Assembly: GCA_963823675.1 (NCBI GenBank)
Contig: CAWGMT010000007.1
Location: 558,001-622,000 of the forward strand
Length of the DNA: 64,000 nucleotides
Direction: 5' to 3'
Origin: CAWGMT01 sp963823675
Lineage (GTDB): Bacteria > Planctomycetota > Planctomycetia > Isosphaerales > Isosphaeraceae
Below, in pieces: positions 8,667 to 18,166 of this stretch. The notes under the pieces are model-generated. The model was not told where the DNA came from. It saw nothing but the letters and a program-made list of their open reading frames with translations, and did no database searches. Every line of letters begins with the position of its first letter. The first letter of the stretch is position 1. Made by a program: the position numbers and the translations under genes.

Positions 8667-10598
8667 TCACTTCGCGGCTCCCTTCGACCGCTTGCGTGAT
8701 CCCGGCTTCGACTCACCGCGCGAGCCTTCGCGCTTGGCCCGATAATCGTCGACCTGCTTGCGGAAGATCTCCTTGAGGTCGTCCTGCTCGCCGGGCCGCG
8801 TGAGGTCCTGGCCTTTCTTGGTCATGGCCAGAAAGCCGATGCACATCTCGTCGGTCGTCGCTTCGCCCCAGGTCACAAGCTTGGGAGGCTTGTTGGGATT
8901 TCTGGGGTTGGACTCGGAGTTGTCGAAGTGGGCGGTGACCAGAAGCCGCGTCCCCTTGGGGAGCTCGATCGGCTGCTGGAAGTAATAGGTGTACTGCCAG
9001 TTGAAGTCCCAGTTGTCAACCTTGATGAGGTCCTGGGCCCGGCCGTCGGGATACTTGACAGACATCAGCATGTCTTTGCCGAGAAGATGCATGTGCGGAG
9101 TGACGGCGTACGCCACGACGTCGACCGGCGCCTCCCAGCCCGCCTTGATTTCGATGTTGGATTCACCGGGCGGCAGTTGCATCTCGAAGTTGGCAGCCGC
9201 GTTCCAGTGCAAGGTCTGTTTGATCGGCTTCTTGGCAAAATAGAGCCCGATTCGGGATCGATCGGTCTCGGCCTTGCCGCTGGGGTGATAGTGCACCTGG
9301 ATGATGACATCGCTCTTCCTGGGCAAGGAGCGCCCGACGCCGTCCGGCAATTGGCTGGGTCGATTGCCGGGCGCCCAGCCGCCCAGATCGCCGTGGATCG
9401 GCTCGCCTGGGCCTCCGAAGCACGAGTACCCTGGTCCGGGATCGGCCTGGTCGCGCTCGCGCGCCTTTCCCGACGTGTCCACGTAGGCAATAATATGATG
9501 CACGACCCGGCGGTTGCCCGGTCGGTACTCGATCGCCCTTACGTACATGTCCTCGGCGAGATTGGTCGGAACGACGAAGCACCGATAGATGTCTGCGCCG
9601 GCGGCCGGAACGGGATAATCGGTTCCCGTGTCGATCTTGAGATCCGGGGTGCCGAGCTGCCAGTCGTTGGCGAAAACGGCGGGCGGAGGCAGGTCGGCTC
9701 GCTCGCCCTGGGGTGCGCCCGCCTCTGCCCAGGCCACGAGGGTGACAACGTCGCGCTCGGCCAGCGTCCGCGCATCCTTGAAAGCGACACCGACGTGGGG
9801 CGCCGCCTTCCACGGCGGCATCGACCGGTCGTCGACGACCGCCGCGATGTCCATGGCGCGTTTGCGAGCCTGTTCGTAGGTCTCCAGCGCGAAAGGGCCG
9901 ACCTGCCCCGGCCGATGACACTCTTGACAGTTTTTCTGGAGGATCGGTGCGACGTCCTTGCAGTAGGTAGGACGCACGTTGGCGGTAGCAACTTCGGGAA
10001 GCGGGCAACCGACGGCCGCGACGTAGGGTTCCTTGACCTCTTTGCCGGCGAGCACGGCCGTGATCGCATCCTTGAGCTCGCTGCCCGTGGGAGCGGCCTT
10101 GCGAACCCGGCGCGCGGCGTACTGGTCGTCGATCCGTCCGTGGTAGCGAATCCGTCCGCCGGCATCGATCACGAACGCCTCGGGAGTCATCTTGGCGCCA
10201 ATTCTCCGTGCGAACAACCCGTGCCGGTCCCTGGCGACCGCCAACTTGAGGCCGAAGTCGCGCGCATGGGTCTCGACCTCGGCGTCGCTCAAGTCGGGAT
10301 CGACGCAAACACCGACCCACTTGATGGGCTTGGCCGCGAACGCATCGACCAGCGTCGCAAGGGTTGGGCTGTAGCCATTCGAAATCGGGCACTCGGGCGA
10401 GTAGAAAACCAGGACCGTCACTCCCGTGGGGGGCGCCGCCAGGCTGACGCGCCGGCCGTCAATGCCGGGGAGACTCGCGGAGTCGAGGTCCGGCCCGTCG
10501 GCCGCCCGGACCGCCGCGCACTCCGAAAACGGCAGCAACAAAAGGCCCGCGAGCGCGAGCACGCGGGCCTTTGACAGAGCGGAGATTTGAGTACTCAT
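8667..10598 (-). CDS. Secreted redoxin / c-type haem site / Cu type II monooxygenase-like fusion
   Basis: 643 residues with an N-terminal signal peptide (hydrophobic LALAGLLLLPF, then AVRAADG). Residues about 35-190 are an AhpC/TSA-like redoxin with VLVFYSPECPIS, so the active-site Cys is followed by Ser and is not a CxxC pair. Next comes one haem-binding CQECH in YCKDVAPILQKNCQECHRPG. The C-terminal half resembles copper type II, ascorbate-dependent monooxygenases: HHIIAY, IIQVHYHP, TPHMHLLGKD and DEMCIGF supply the expected His and Met copper ligands. It should act in the periplasm; the substrate is unknown. This three-part architecture recurs in planctomycetes and relatives. It lies 120 bases after the carbonic anhydrase on the same strand. 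Confidence 0.85.
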   Translation of the reverse strand: MSTQISALSKARVLALAGLLLLPFSECAAVRAADGPDLDSASLPGIDGRRVSLAAPPTGVTVLVFYSPECPISNGYSPTLATLVDAFAAKPIKWVGVCVDPDLSDAEVETHARDFGLKLAVARDRHGLFARRIGAKMTPEAFVIDAGGRIRYHGRIDDQYAARRVRKAAPTGSELKDAITAVLAGKEVKEPYVAAVGCPLPEVATANVRPTYCKDVAPILQKNCQECHRPGQVGPFALETYEQARKRAMDIAAVVDDRSMPPWKAAPHVGVAFKDARTLAERDVVTLVAWAEAGAPQGERADLPPPAVFANDWQLGTPDLKIDTGTDYPVPAAGADIYRCFVVPTNLAEDMYVRAIEYRPGNRRVVHHIIAYVDTSGKARERDQADPGPGYSCFGGPGEPIHGDLGGWAPGNRPSQLPDGVGRSLPRKSDVIIQVHYHPSGKAETDRSRIGLYFAKKPIKQTLHWNAAANFEMQLPPGESNIEIKAGWEAPVDVVAYAVTPHMHLLGKDMLMSVKYPDGRAQDLIKVDNWDFNWQYTYYFQQPIELPKGTRLLVTAHFDNSESNPRNPNKPPKLVTWGEATTDEMCIGFLAMTKKGQDLTRPGEQDDLKEIFRKQVDDYRAKREGSRGESKPGSRKRSKGAAK

Positions 10599-10718
10599 CG
10601 CGGTTGATCCTGGTGGCGACCCGCGCCGGCCTGGCCCCTCCAGCGCGAGTCGTGATGTCGATCAAACGAGAATCATTATACCCGATTCGGCCGTTCCAGG
10701 AAGCGACGCCTCGGCGTG

Positions 10719-11434
10719 TCAGCCGAAGACCTCGACGGCTCCGGTGCGTAATTCGTAGGAGCCGCCGACGACTTTCAACTCTCCCGTCTTGGCGAGCTTC
10801 GACAGGATCGGATCGAGACCTTTGAGGCGTTCGACGCCCTTTTCGACGTTGGCCCGGATGACGTTGACAAGCTTGTCGCCAGGGCGGCCTTTCACCGCGA
10901 GGACGGCCGGCCGGATCGGGTCGATGAGGTCGCCGATGGAACCAGGCAAAGCGTCGTTGGAATCGATGTGCTCGATGGCGGCCTTCACGGCACCACACTG
11001 GCTGTGGCCCAGCACCAGGATCAGTCTGACGCCGAGCACGGCGACCGCGAACTCGATGCTCCCCTTCACGGTGGGCCCGCGCCGCTGACGATGTTGCCCG
11101 CCACGCGCACCACGAACAGGTCGCCGACCCCCTGGTCGAAGACCAGCTCGGGCGCCACGCGGGAGTCGGCGCACGCGACGATGGCGGCCAGGGGTGCCTG
11201 CCCTTCCGCCAGCGCCGCGAAGTCTTCCGGCTTCCGCCCGGGATGGAGGAGCTGCCCGCTCACGAACCGCTTGTTGCCCTCAAGCAACCGGGCGAGTACG
11301 GCATCCGGGTCACGGTCCGCGGCCGGCTGGGTGACGGCCCTCGCGGTCGCGGAGATGGCCAGCCCGGACATGCCGGCCGCCAGCCCGGTCAGCCGCACGA
11401 ACTCGCGGCGAGACGAACGGTGCATCGATCGCAT
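10719..11434 (-). CDS. Tat-exported beta-carbonic anhydrase (frameshifted)
   Basis: The first part begins with a twin-arginine signal (SRREFVRLTGLAAGM) and carries the zinc motif ACADSRVAPE. The second part, in another frame, carries HSQCGAVKAAIEH with the other zinc ligands. The break is near 11075-11085 in the GGGCCCGCGCC context: VAGNIVSGAGP should run straight into TVKGSIEFAV as in ordinary beta-carbonic anhydrases. All catalytic residues are present, so a one-base indel is the simplest explanation. The start at 11434 has GGAGGA upstream. The product would hydrate CO2 or bicarbonate in the periplasm, unlike most beta-class enzymes, which are cytoplasmic. Confidence 0.82.
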
Positions 11435-11617
11435 GATGATTCCTCCAGAAGCGGGGTTCGGGTTCGGGCTCAAACTGCGCTGCCGGCCTCGCGAGCTCAC
11501 ATGCCCGCGGCGGGACGTCATTGTAACAAGCGGTGCGGCACTTGGCTTGCTAGAAGATCATGCTCCCACTCCGGTCACGCCAACCCCACGGTCCGATTCG
11601 CCCGCAAAGCGGCTGCT

Positions 11618-13372
11618 TCAGAAGTAAAGCTGGAACCTGAGCCAGAACATATCGGCGCTCTTCTGAAAGCCGCCCGGGCGATACTCGACCGGTTCGCCGA
11701 ATTCGCCGTGCAGCCAGAACATGTACATTTTGACGTATTCGTTCCAGTACCAGTTCACGCCGAGTTCCGTCGTGACGGCCTGGTTGGACCAGAGATTCGG
11801 GTCGGCGAACCCGGCGGTGAAGATCTTCTCGCCCAGGCGCAGCTCGCTGACGCGGCCGACGACCTCCCAGGCGCCCGGACCGCGCGGGTCCCCTTTGCTG
11901 GTCGGGAAGAGCGGCCGCAGCGGAATGACCCGTGGTCCGACGCTCGACGTGCTCGCCGGTCAGGAAGTAGCCGGCCGACGACGTAGAAGCCCGAGAACGG
12001 CACCTGCGCCGACGAGGGGTGGGCAAAGGATGCGTAGCTGCCGTAGCCGTATTGCCATTCGCCGATCAGCGACAGGCCCTTGTAAAAGTAGGCCGTGTGG
12101 ACGGACCCGAGCAACCGGTCGCCGCGCTCGATCACACCGGGGTTAAGAATCAGGAATGGCGTCGTGCCGAACCCGGGGACGTCGGCATTCGGGGAGCTCC
12201 CGCCGATGCGAAACGCCACGGGCACGGGCGACTGGTCCTGGTGGCCGAGCGCGACCGAAGTGCCAAGGTTCAGGAACCTGGCGAACTCCAGCGATTCCGA
12301 CTCCTGAAACGGCCTGGTGTTGAGGAACGCGACGAAATCGACACCATTGTTGAGACTCTCGAACGAGTTGCGCGAGCCGTTGAAGATCCCGGCCGCGTAG
12401 TCGAGCCGCTTGTCGAAAAGATAGCCCCAGCCCATCAAGCCGAACTGCCGGCCCAGGCCGACGTTGGTCGTGAAGATCGACCGCTCGGGCGTCGGCATCC
12501 AGTAATTCGAGATCGCGTACTGGTCGTAGGTCAGCGGCGTGAAGAAGCGGCCGAATGCGGAGCTCGAAACGGTCGTCGAAGTGCAAATTGATGTAGGCGT
12601 TCAGGATGTTGACCGTGCCGCCCAGCCCCCGGTTGATCGAGAACTCGTACTCGATCCGCTTGGTGATGTTGCCGTCGAAGAAGATCCGCTGGCGCGGCAA
12701 GAAGATGCCGCTATTGGCCGGGACCTGGTTGCGCTGACCCCAGATCCGTGCGTCGATCTGGGACTCGAGGTGGAACCCGAAGCCGAAACTCCTCGTCCTC
12801 GGTCTGGAACTGGAAGCCGGGGCCGAAAGTGCCGCGTGAGCGGCAATCCTCTGCCGCTCGAGACGTTCGAGAGCGGGTATCCCGGCGCGGGCGAGAAGGG
12901 GACGAAATGTCCCTCGGTGTAGTCCGGCACGGGCGTGTCGCCAACGGCCGACTGAATGTCATTTCCTGGCAGAGCCGTTCCGCCGACCTCGCCACCGTTC
13001 TTGCCGGCATCCGCCTCCCCGTCGCCCAACCGCTTGGACAGTTCCCCGAATTTCTCGAGAAGCTGTCTCATCTGCTCGTCGTGCGCCCTGTTGGTCTGCT
13101 CCAGTTGCTGCGCGAGCTTCTTGTTCATTTCCTCCATCGCCCGGAGCCGCTCTGCAAGTTGCTCAACAGACACCGACGGGGATGGCGGCGGTGTGGACGG
13201 GGACGTCGGGCCCAGGCGCCGCTGGTGATGGTAGAGTCGGTTCGGGAAGTTCTTGCGACCGGGCGCTCGGGCAGAATGCGGCCAGGACGCCACTCAAGCC
13301 GAGCGCGGATATCCACGAGCTTGGCCAGCGGCAGCATGATCGCACGCCTGTTTGGCTCCTGCCATGGGACAC
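11618..13372 (-). CDS. OprP/OprO-type porin, multiply frameshifted
   Basis: The pieces together make one phosphate-selective-type porin. They are a signal peptide (ISALGLSGVLAAFCPSARS), a Pro-rich linker, a coiled coil (AERLRAMEEMNKKLAQQLEQ), then barrel strands: FDGNITKRIEYEFSINRGLG, FTTNVGLGRQFGLMGWGYLF and YFYKGLSLIGEWQYGYG. The end is a terminal strand closing in LRFQLYF at 11618. The frame changes near 13210, 12845, 12780, 12555 and 11950. This is the most damaged gene in the window that still keeps its full length. It could be a young pseudogene or an indel-rich sequence. The start is uncertain (13372 or 13342). It faces away from fadL. Confidence 0.72.
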
Positions 13373-13783
13373 TCGTGGCCAACCACAGTCGTCGGCCCGA
13401 AGTTCGTGGTTCTACCCCGATGTAATCGATCGAGCAGCGCAAGTCGGTATATTCTTCGGTTCACGATCACTCGGAGATCATTCTCCCGTTGGCGGCATTC
13501 GCATCTGGAGCCAGGCTGATGGGGCACGAGTGGGTCCTCATCCGTCGATTGACCCGTTGGACCACCGCCTTCAGGCGGAGAGGACCGCGTAGCGCCGGGA
13601 CTCCAACTTCTCAAATCACGGTTGGCAAGGCACCAGATCAGGTGCTTTGCCCCGCGCCCCAGCGCCGGCTTTCTCCTCGGTCGTCGCTGGTTAATCCCAG
13701 CTTAAAGGTCAGTACTCGTAATACCGATGCAATTGATACAGTCCTTTGATCCTCGTACCGTCCTTGTCCGGAGCCTCGTGCAA
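13373..13783. other. Divergent intergenic region between porin and fadL
   Basis: About 400 bases between two divergently transcribed outer-membrane protein genes. It is richer in A and T than its flanks, especially 13700-13760. It should carry promoters for both genes, but I could not pick a convincing -35/-10 pair. No open frame here looks real. Confidence 0.45.
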
Positions 13784-15340
13784 ATGCGTGCCAATTTGCG
13801 GATTGCGTGTTCGGTCATCATGGTCCTCGCGACGACCATCTCGACGGTCCACGGGCAGGGTGTCGTTGTTCCCAGCGCCGGCCCGATCAATAGCGCGATG
13901 GCCGGGGCGTCAACGGCCGCACCGGTGGACTTCGGCGGCAGTTACTGGAACCCGGCGATCATCAGCGCGCTCGAGGATCAGGAGGTCCTGGTCGGGTCGG
14001 CCTTGGTGTTTCCGAGCATCCACCTCCAGAGCGGACTTGCGGCCGGCTCGGTCGGCGGGCTCTTCCCGCCCACAAACCGCTACGGCGAGGAACGAAGCGA
14101 TAGCGGCGTGACCGCCGGCCTGGCCACGGGGTTTTCGTTTCGGATGGCGACCGATTCGCCGCTGACTCTGGGCTTGGGGATCTTCGGGCTGGTCGGCGGC
14201 GGCGTGAATTTCGCGGGAAGCAACACGACCCCCATCCTGACGCCGCGCATGCCCCCAAATTATTTCGGGGTGGGGCCAATCTTCTCCAGCCTGTCCATTC
14301 TAGCGATACAGCCGATGGCTTCCTTGCAGCTCACCGACCGGTTGGCTGTCGGCGGCGGTCCGGTCATCACGTCGGGCTCGATGGCCTTCAATCCCGCGTT
14401 TTTCGCGCCGGGACCGAAGGATGCGTTGGGCCTGCCGACGTTTCCGGCGGCAACGAACTCTCGTCCCTACTGGGGCGCTGGGTTTCAGGTCGGGCTTTTC
14501 TACGAGCTGAGCGACAACTGGAATATGGGATTTTCGTATAAGAGTCCGGTATGGCAAGAGAAGTGGAACTTCAATGCAGCCACCCCCGACCTGTCCGAGC
14601 GTCGCATCGGTGTCCAGGCGACTCTGCCGGAAATCTTCTCCTGGGGCGTGGCCTACAAGGGTTTGCCCAAGACACTGATTGACGTCGATCTCCGCTATAT
14701 CGACTACGCCAACACGGATCTCTTCGGCACGAAAGTCGTCGACGGCGGTCTCGGCTGGCGGAGCGTGTTTGCCGTCGCGATCGGTGGGCAATACCAGGCG
14801 ACGGATAAGCTCACGCTTCGCGCGGGTTACCTCTACAACACCAACCCGATCCGCAGCGAGACCACCCTCTTCAACGTGCAGGCTCCCGGGATCATCCAGA
14901 ACACGTTCACCCTGGGTGCTTCGTATCAGGTCACCGAAAACGTCACGGCATCACTTGCCTGGATGCACGGCTTCCGCAACGACGTCCAAGGCCCCATTTT
15001 CCAGCTCCCCGGTACAACGGCTCGGCTCGATGCGCAGGTCAACACGCTGTGGCTCGGTGTGAATATGCGGTTCGGTGGGTCGAAGCATAACCAGTCAACC
15101 GGCGGCGCCACCGTCGGCCCCGACTGGGCGCCCCCACCGACCTGGCAACCTGTGTACGACCCAGCAGTCCCCCTGACCTCAGGCGGCGCGACCAGCCCGC
15201 CTGTTCCGGTGAATCCGGGCGAGAGCACGACGAGTGCGCCGGCGGCGAGCGCTCAACCAGTCCCGGTAAATCCGGGCGAGAGCACGACGAGTGCGCCGGC
15301 AGCGAGTGCTCAACCAGCCGCACCGCCTCTATCGCCCTGA
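13784..15340 (+). CDS. FadL/TodX-family outer-membrane hydrophobic-compound transporter
   Basis: About 518 residues. The start used here (ATG at 13784) gives a clean signal peptide (MRANLRIACSVIMVLATTIS) ending near VHGQG; an upstream ATG at 13727 would only add an unlikely extension. After cleavage comes a FadL-type N-terminal hatch region with PINSAMAGASTAAPVDFGG and YWNPAIIS. The barrel contains FSYKSPVWQEKWNF, LPEIFSWGVAYKG and RAGYLYNTNPI and ends at LWLGVNMRFG. A Pro/Ala/Ser-rich tail with a tandem repeat follows the barrel. Such proteins admit long-chain fatty acids or hydrocarbons. The alkylsulfatase downstream makes uptake of alkyl chains or surfactants plausible. Confidence 0.88.
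   Translation: MRANLRIACSVIMVLATTISTVHGQGVVVPSAGPINSAMAGASTAAPVDFGGSYWNPAIISALEDQEVLVGSALVFPSIHLQSGLAAGSVGGLFPPTNRYGEERSDSGVTAGLATGFSFRMATDSPLTLGLGIFGLVGGGVNFAGSNTTPILTPRMPPNYFGVGPIFSSLSILAIQPMASLQLTDRLAVGGGPVITSGSMAFNPAFFAPGPKDALGLPTFPAATNSRPYWGAGFQVGLFYELSDNWNMGFSYKSPVWQEKWNFNAATPDLSERRIGVQATLPEIFSWGVAYKGLPKTLIDVDLRYIDYANTDLFGTKVVDGGLGWRSVFAVAIGGQYQATDKLTLRAGYLYNTNPIRSETTLFNVQAPGIIQNTFTLGASYQVTENVTASLAWMHGFRNDVQGPIFQLPGTTARLDAQVNTLWLGVNMRFGGSKHNQSTGGATVGPDWAPPPTWQPVYDPAVPLTSGGATSPPVPVNPGESTTSAPAASAQPVPVNPGESTTSAPAASAQPAAPPLSP
15203..15316 (+). repeat. 57-bp tandem repeat (two copies) in the FadL C-terminal tail
   Basis: Two adjacent, nearly identical 57-base units encode a 19-residue motif (VPVNPGESTTSAPAASAQP). 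They extend the tail beyond the last barrel strand. The copies differ by only a few bases, so the duplication is recent and copy number may vary between strains. Confidence 0.8.
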
Positions 15341-15705
15341 GCCCGGATCAGCGGCTCGCGCCGCGACGACCGCGGAGAGATACCATTTCCAGTGACCGTC
15401 GGGATTCTGTACTACCAGATCGGCGAGTGTTCCCGCGGCTGGTGGGTGCTCCATCTCCCCAATGAGCGCCTTCACGTCGGAGCGGCCGAGCAATGGCCGA
15501 AGATCCCGCAGTTATGTGAGCGGTCAGCAACGAAACGGCCGGCACGTTGGCCGCCGGGGACCGGCTGGTCATCAGTGAGTTGTACCGCCTGGGCCGAAGC
15601 CTGAGCCAGGTGATCCGGATTGTCCTTAGCTTGTATCTTTGCGGGGATCGGGGTGGTATCCTGAGATCGCACCCATCGCTGGAGACCCCAACTCAGGAGA
15701 CGACC
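15341..15705. other. Intergenic region upstream of the alkylsulfatase
   Basis: 365 bases without a supportable gene; the frames here overlap on both strands and have no motifs. The last part contains the Shine-Dalgarno AGGAG just before the ATG at 15706. A promoter for the alkylsulfatase is expected but not identified. Confidence 0.4.
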
Positions 15706-17796
15706 ATGGCGACCAGGCGGCAGTTCGTTAAATCCCTCCCGGCATTCGCCGTGGCGGCCCGCATGACCCTCGAGTCTGGCCCGGCGCACGCGGCGCCGGC
15801 GGCTTCGCCCGAGGGCCACTTCCACCCGAAGGGCAAGGCCCCCTCCGAGTTCACCAAGGAGGTGCTCCGCAAGGCGAAGGCATCGTTGCCCTTCGACGAC
15901 ACCCGCGACTTCGACGAGCAGAAGAAGGGCCTGATCGCACCGATGAAGGAGAAGCAGATCAAGGCCGACGCCGGAAACGTTGCGTGGGACATGGAGAAGT
16001 TCCAGTTCCTCGACCAGGCGGAGGAGTTCGACAGCATTCATCCGTCTTTGCATCGTATCGCAAAACTAAACAACAATTATGGACTTTATGAGGTCATCCC
16101 GGGCATCTACCAGGTGCGCAGATTCGACCTGACGCAGGCGACCTTCGTGCGGGGCAAGACGGGCTGGATCCTCTTCGACCCGCTCGTCGCGGCCGAGACG
16201 GCGCGGGCGGCGTGGAAGCTATTCCAGGAGCACGTCGGGAAGGGTCTGCCGCTCACGGCGGTCATCTACTCTCACTCGCACGGCGACCACTGGGGCGGCG
16301 TGCGGGGTGTCGCCGACGAGGCAGACGTGCGCGCGGGCAAGGTCCAGATCCTCGCCCCCCGCGCCTTCATGGAATTTGCCATCTCGGAGAATGTCTACGC
16401 CGGCAACGCGATGAACCGGCGGATGTTCTACCAGTACGGGGTGCTGCTGCCCGTGAGCCCCTACGGCTTCGTCAGCCAGGGCCTCGGCCAGGGCGTCGCG
16501 AAGGGGAACTCCGGCCTGATCGCACCGACACGGATCGTCGACAAGGACATCGAGGAGATCGAGGTCAACGGCGTCCGGATGATCTTTCAGAACACGCCGA
16601 ATACCGAGGCGCCCTCGGAGATGAACACCTACATCCCGGAAATGAAGGCGCTCTGGATGGCGGAGAATGTTGTCGCCAGCCTGCACAACATCTACACGCT
16701 CCGCGGCGCCCTGATCCGCGATGCCCTGACCTGGTCGAAGTACATCAACCAGGCGCTCTACCTTTACGGCCGGGAGGCCGAGTTGCTGTTCGCCTCGCAC
16801 CACTGGCCGCGCTGGGGCAATGAACGCGTCCAGGAGATCCTCCGCGGCCAGCGCGACCTCTACGCCCACATGAACAACCAGGTCTTGCATCTGGCCAACC
16901 AGGGCGTGACGATCAACGAGATCCACACCGTCTACGAGCTCCCGAAGAGCCTCCGGCAGAAGTGGGACTGCCGCGGCTACCACGGGTCGGTTCAACACAA
17001 CGTCCGGGGCGTGGTGAACCGTTATCTCGGCTACTGGGACTGCAACCCAGCCACCCTCATCCCGCTCTCGCCGGGCGAATCGGCCCCGCTGTACGTCGAG
17101 ATGATGGGCGGCGCCGAGAAGATCCTCGCCCGCGCCCGCCAACTCCACGACGAGGGCAAGTACCTGCTCGCGCAGGAGATCCTCAACAAGCTGGTCCAGG
17201 CCGAGCCCAGCAACCGCGAGGCGAAGGACCTGCTGGCCGACGTGTTCGAGCAGATCGGCTACCAGCAGGAGAACCCCGGGCTGCGCAACAGCTTCCTCGC
17301 CGGCGCGTATGAGCTACGTTCCGGCATCCCCGAGGGCGCGTCGCCCAAGTCGAGCGGCCCCGACGTCATCCGCGCGATGACGACCGAGCTTTTCCTCGAC
17401 TTCCTGGGCATCCGAATGGACAGCCGCAAGGCCGAGGGGCTGCGGTTCACCATCAACCTGATCACGCCGGACAACGGCGAGAAGTTCGTCATCGAGCTCG
17501 AGAACGCCACGCTCACCAACCTGAAGGGCTTCCTGGCCGACAAGCCCGACCTCACCCTCACCATCAACCGCGCGGACCTGGAGCACACGATGATGGGCCG
17601 GAAGCCATTCGCCGCGCAGATCAAGGACGGGACGGCGAAGGCGGAGGGCGACCTCTCGGTCCTGACGAAGCTCGCCGCGACCATGGTCGAGTTCGACCCC
17701 CGCTTCGAGATCCTGCCCGGCACGAACGGCGGGCGCACGGTGGCGAAGAAGGCCGACCCATACGAGGCCGTTCCGGAAATGATCGACGCGGAGTGA
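15706..17796 (+). CDS. Alkylsulfatase, metallo-beta-lactamase fold (SdsA1/YjcS family)
   Basis: 696 residues. ATG 15706 follows AGGAG and starts a Tat-like signal (TRRQFVKSLPAFAVAAR). The metallo-beta-lactamase domain has the zinc motif His190-x-His192-x-Asp194-His195 (HSHGDHWGG) and AENVVASLHNIYTLRGA. An alkylsulfatase dimerisation domain follows (HGSVQHNVRGVVNRYLGYWD). An SCP2-like C-terminal domain closes it (GLRFTINLITPDNGEKFVIE), ending near FDPRFEILPG. It hydrolyses primary or secondary alkyl sulfates such as dodecyl sulfate to alcohol and sulfate in the periplasm. It stands just before an arylsulfatase, and damaged relatives of both follow. The frame is intact. Confidence 0.93.
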   Translation: MATRRQFVKSLPAFAVAARMTLESGPAHAAPAASPEGHFHPKGKAPSEFTKEVLRKAKASLPFDDTRDFDEQKKGLIAPMKEKQIKADAGNVAWDMEKFQFLDQAEEFDSIHPSLHRIAKLNNNYGLYEVIPGIYQVRRFDLTQATFVRGKTGWILFDPLVAAETARAAWKLFQEHVGKGLPLTAVIYSHSHGDHWGGVRGVADEADVRAGKVQILAPRAFMEFAISENVYAGNAMNRRMFYQYGVLLPVSPYGFVSQGLGQGVAKGNSGLIAPTRIVDKDIEEIEVNGVRMIFQNTPNTEAPSEMNTYIPEMKALWMAENVVASLHNIYTLRGALIRDALTWSKYINQALYLYGREAELLFASHHWPRWGNERVQEILRGQRDLYAHMNNQVLHLANQGVTINEIHTVYELPKSLRQKWDCRGYHGSVQHNVRGVVNRYLGYWDCNPATLIPLSPGESAPLYVEMMGGAEKILARARQLHDEGKYLLAQEILNKLVQAEPSNREAKDLLADVFEQIGYQQENPGLRNSFLAGAYELRSGIPEGASPKSSGPDVIRAMTTELFLDFLGIRMDSRKAEGLRFTINLITPDNGEKFVIELENATLTNLKGFLADKPDLTLTINRADLEHTMMGRKPFAAQIKDGTAKAEGDLSVLTKLAATMVEFDPRFEILPGTNGGRTVAKKADPYEAVPEMIDAE

Positions 17797-17820
17797 CCAC
17801 GGAGGATCACCGAGCAGGTA

Positions 17821-17860
17821 CAGGGGCGCCCGCCCGGCGCGAGGCCGGGCGGCGCCCCTG
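17821..17860 (+). terminator. Strong GC hairpin after the alkylsulfatase
   Basis: The arms CAGGGGCGCCCGCCCGGC (17821-17838) and 17844-17860 pair along their length with one bulged base and a 5-base loop. It starts 25 bases after the stop codon. No U-run follows, so it would be a non-canonical or processing hairpin. Confidence 0.65.
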
Positions 17861-18166
17861 CACCCGATTGCCAGCACCCCGGGCTATCGAATCGCAGGGT
17901 CGGGCCTCGCCTCGCGAGGGAAATCGTGATCGCGCCGAGATGGCACACAACGAGAATCAGGGTTCTTGCGTATCGGTTGGGGCAAGGCTAAGATACCGCC
18001 GGTCGTTGATAGCGGAATCGCTGCCTGACCGATCTTGTGGTCTCCTCGGCGTGCCCCCGATCGGCCCGATTCTCCCGGCAGTGTGAAGAATTGCGAGTTT
18101 CCACGTCCGTCCGATTTGTACCATCAAATCGGCGGCGCAGGGTTATTTTCACCAAAGGATGTCTCC
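17861..18166. other. Intergenic region before the arylsulfatase
   Basis: About 300 bases with no gene I can support. A frame from 18035 runs into the arylsulfatase, but its translation before 18167 (Arg/Pro-rich, no signal) looks non-coding. The AAAGGA just before ATG 18167 is the likely ribosome site. Confidence 0.4.

Noticed and set aside
8928..10574. 548-codon plus-strand open frame
   Set aside because: It is antisense to the redoxin/monooxygenase gene, whose domains are clear; the translation has no motif.
15203..15316. CRISPR or VNTR in non-coding DNA
   Set aside because: The repeat is in frame inside the FadL gene and encodes a low-complexity tail.
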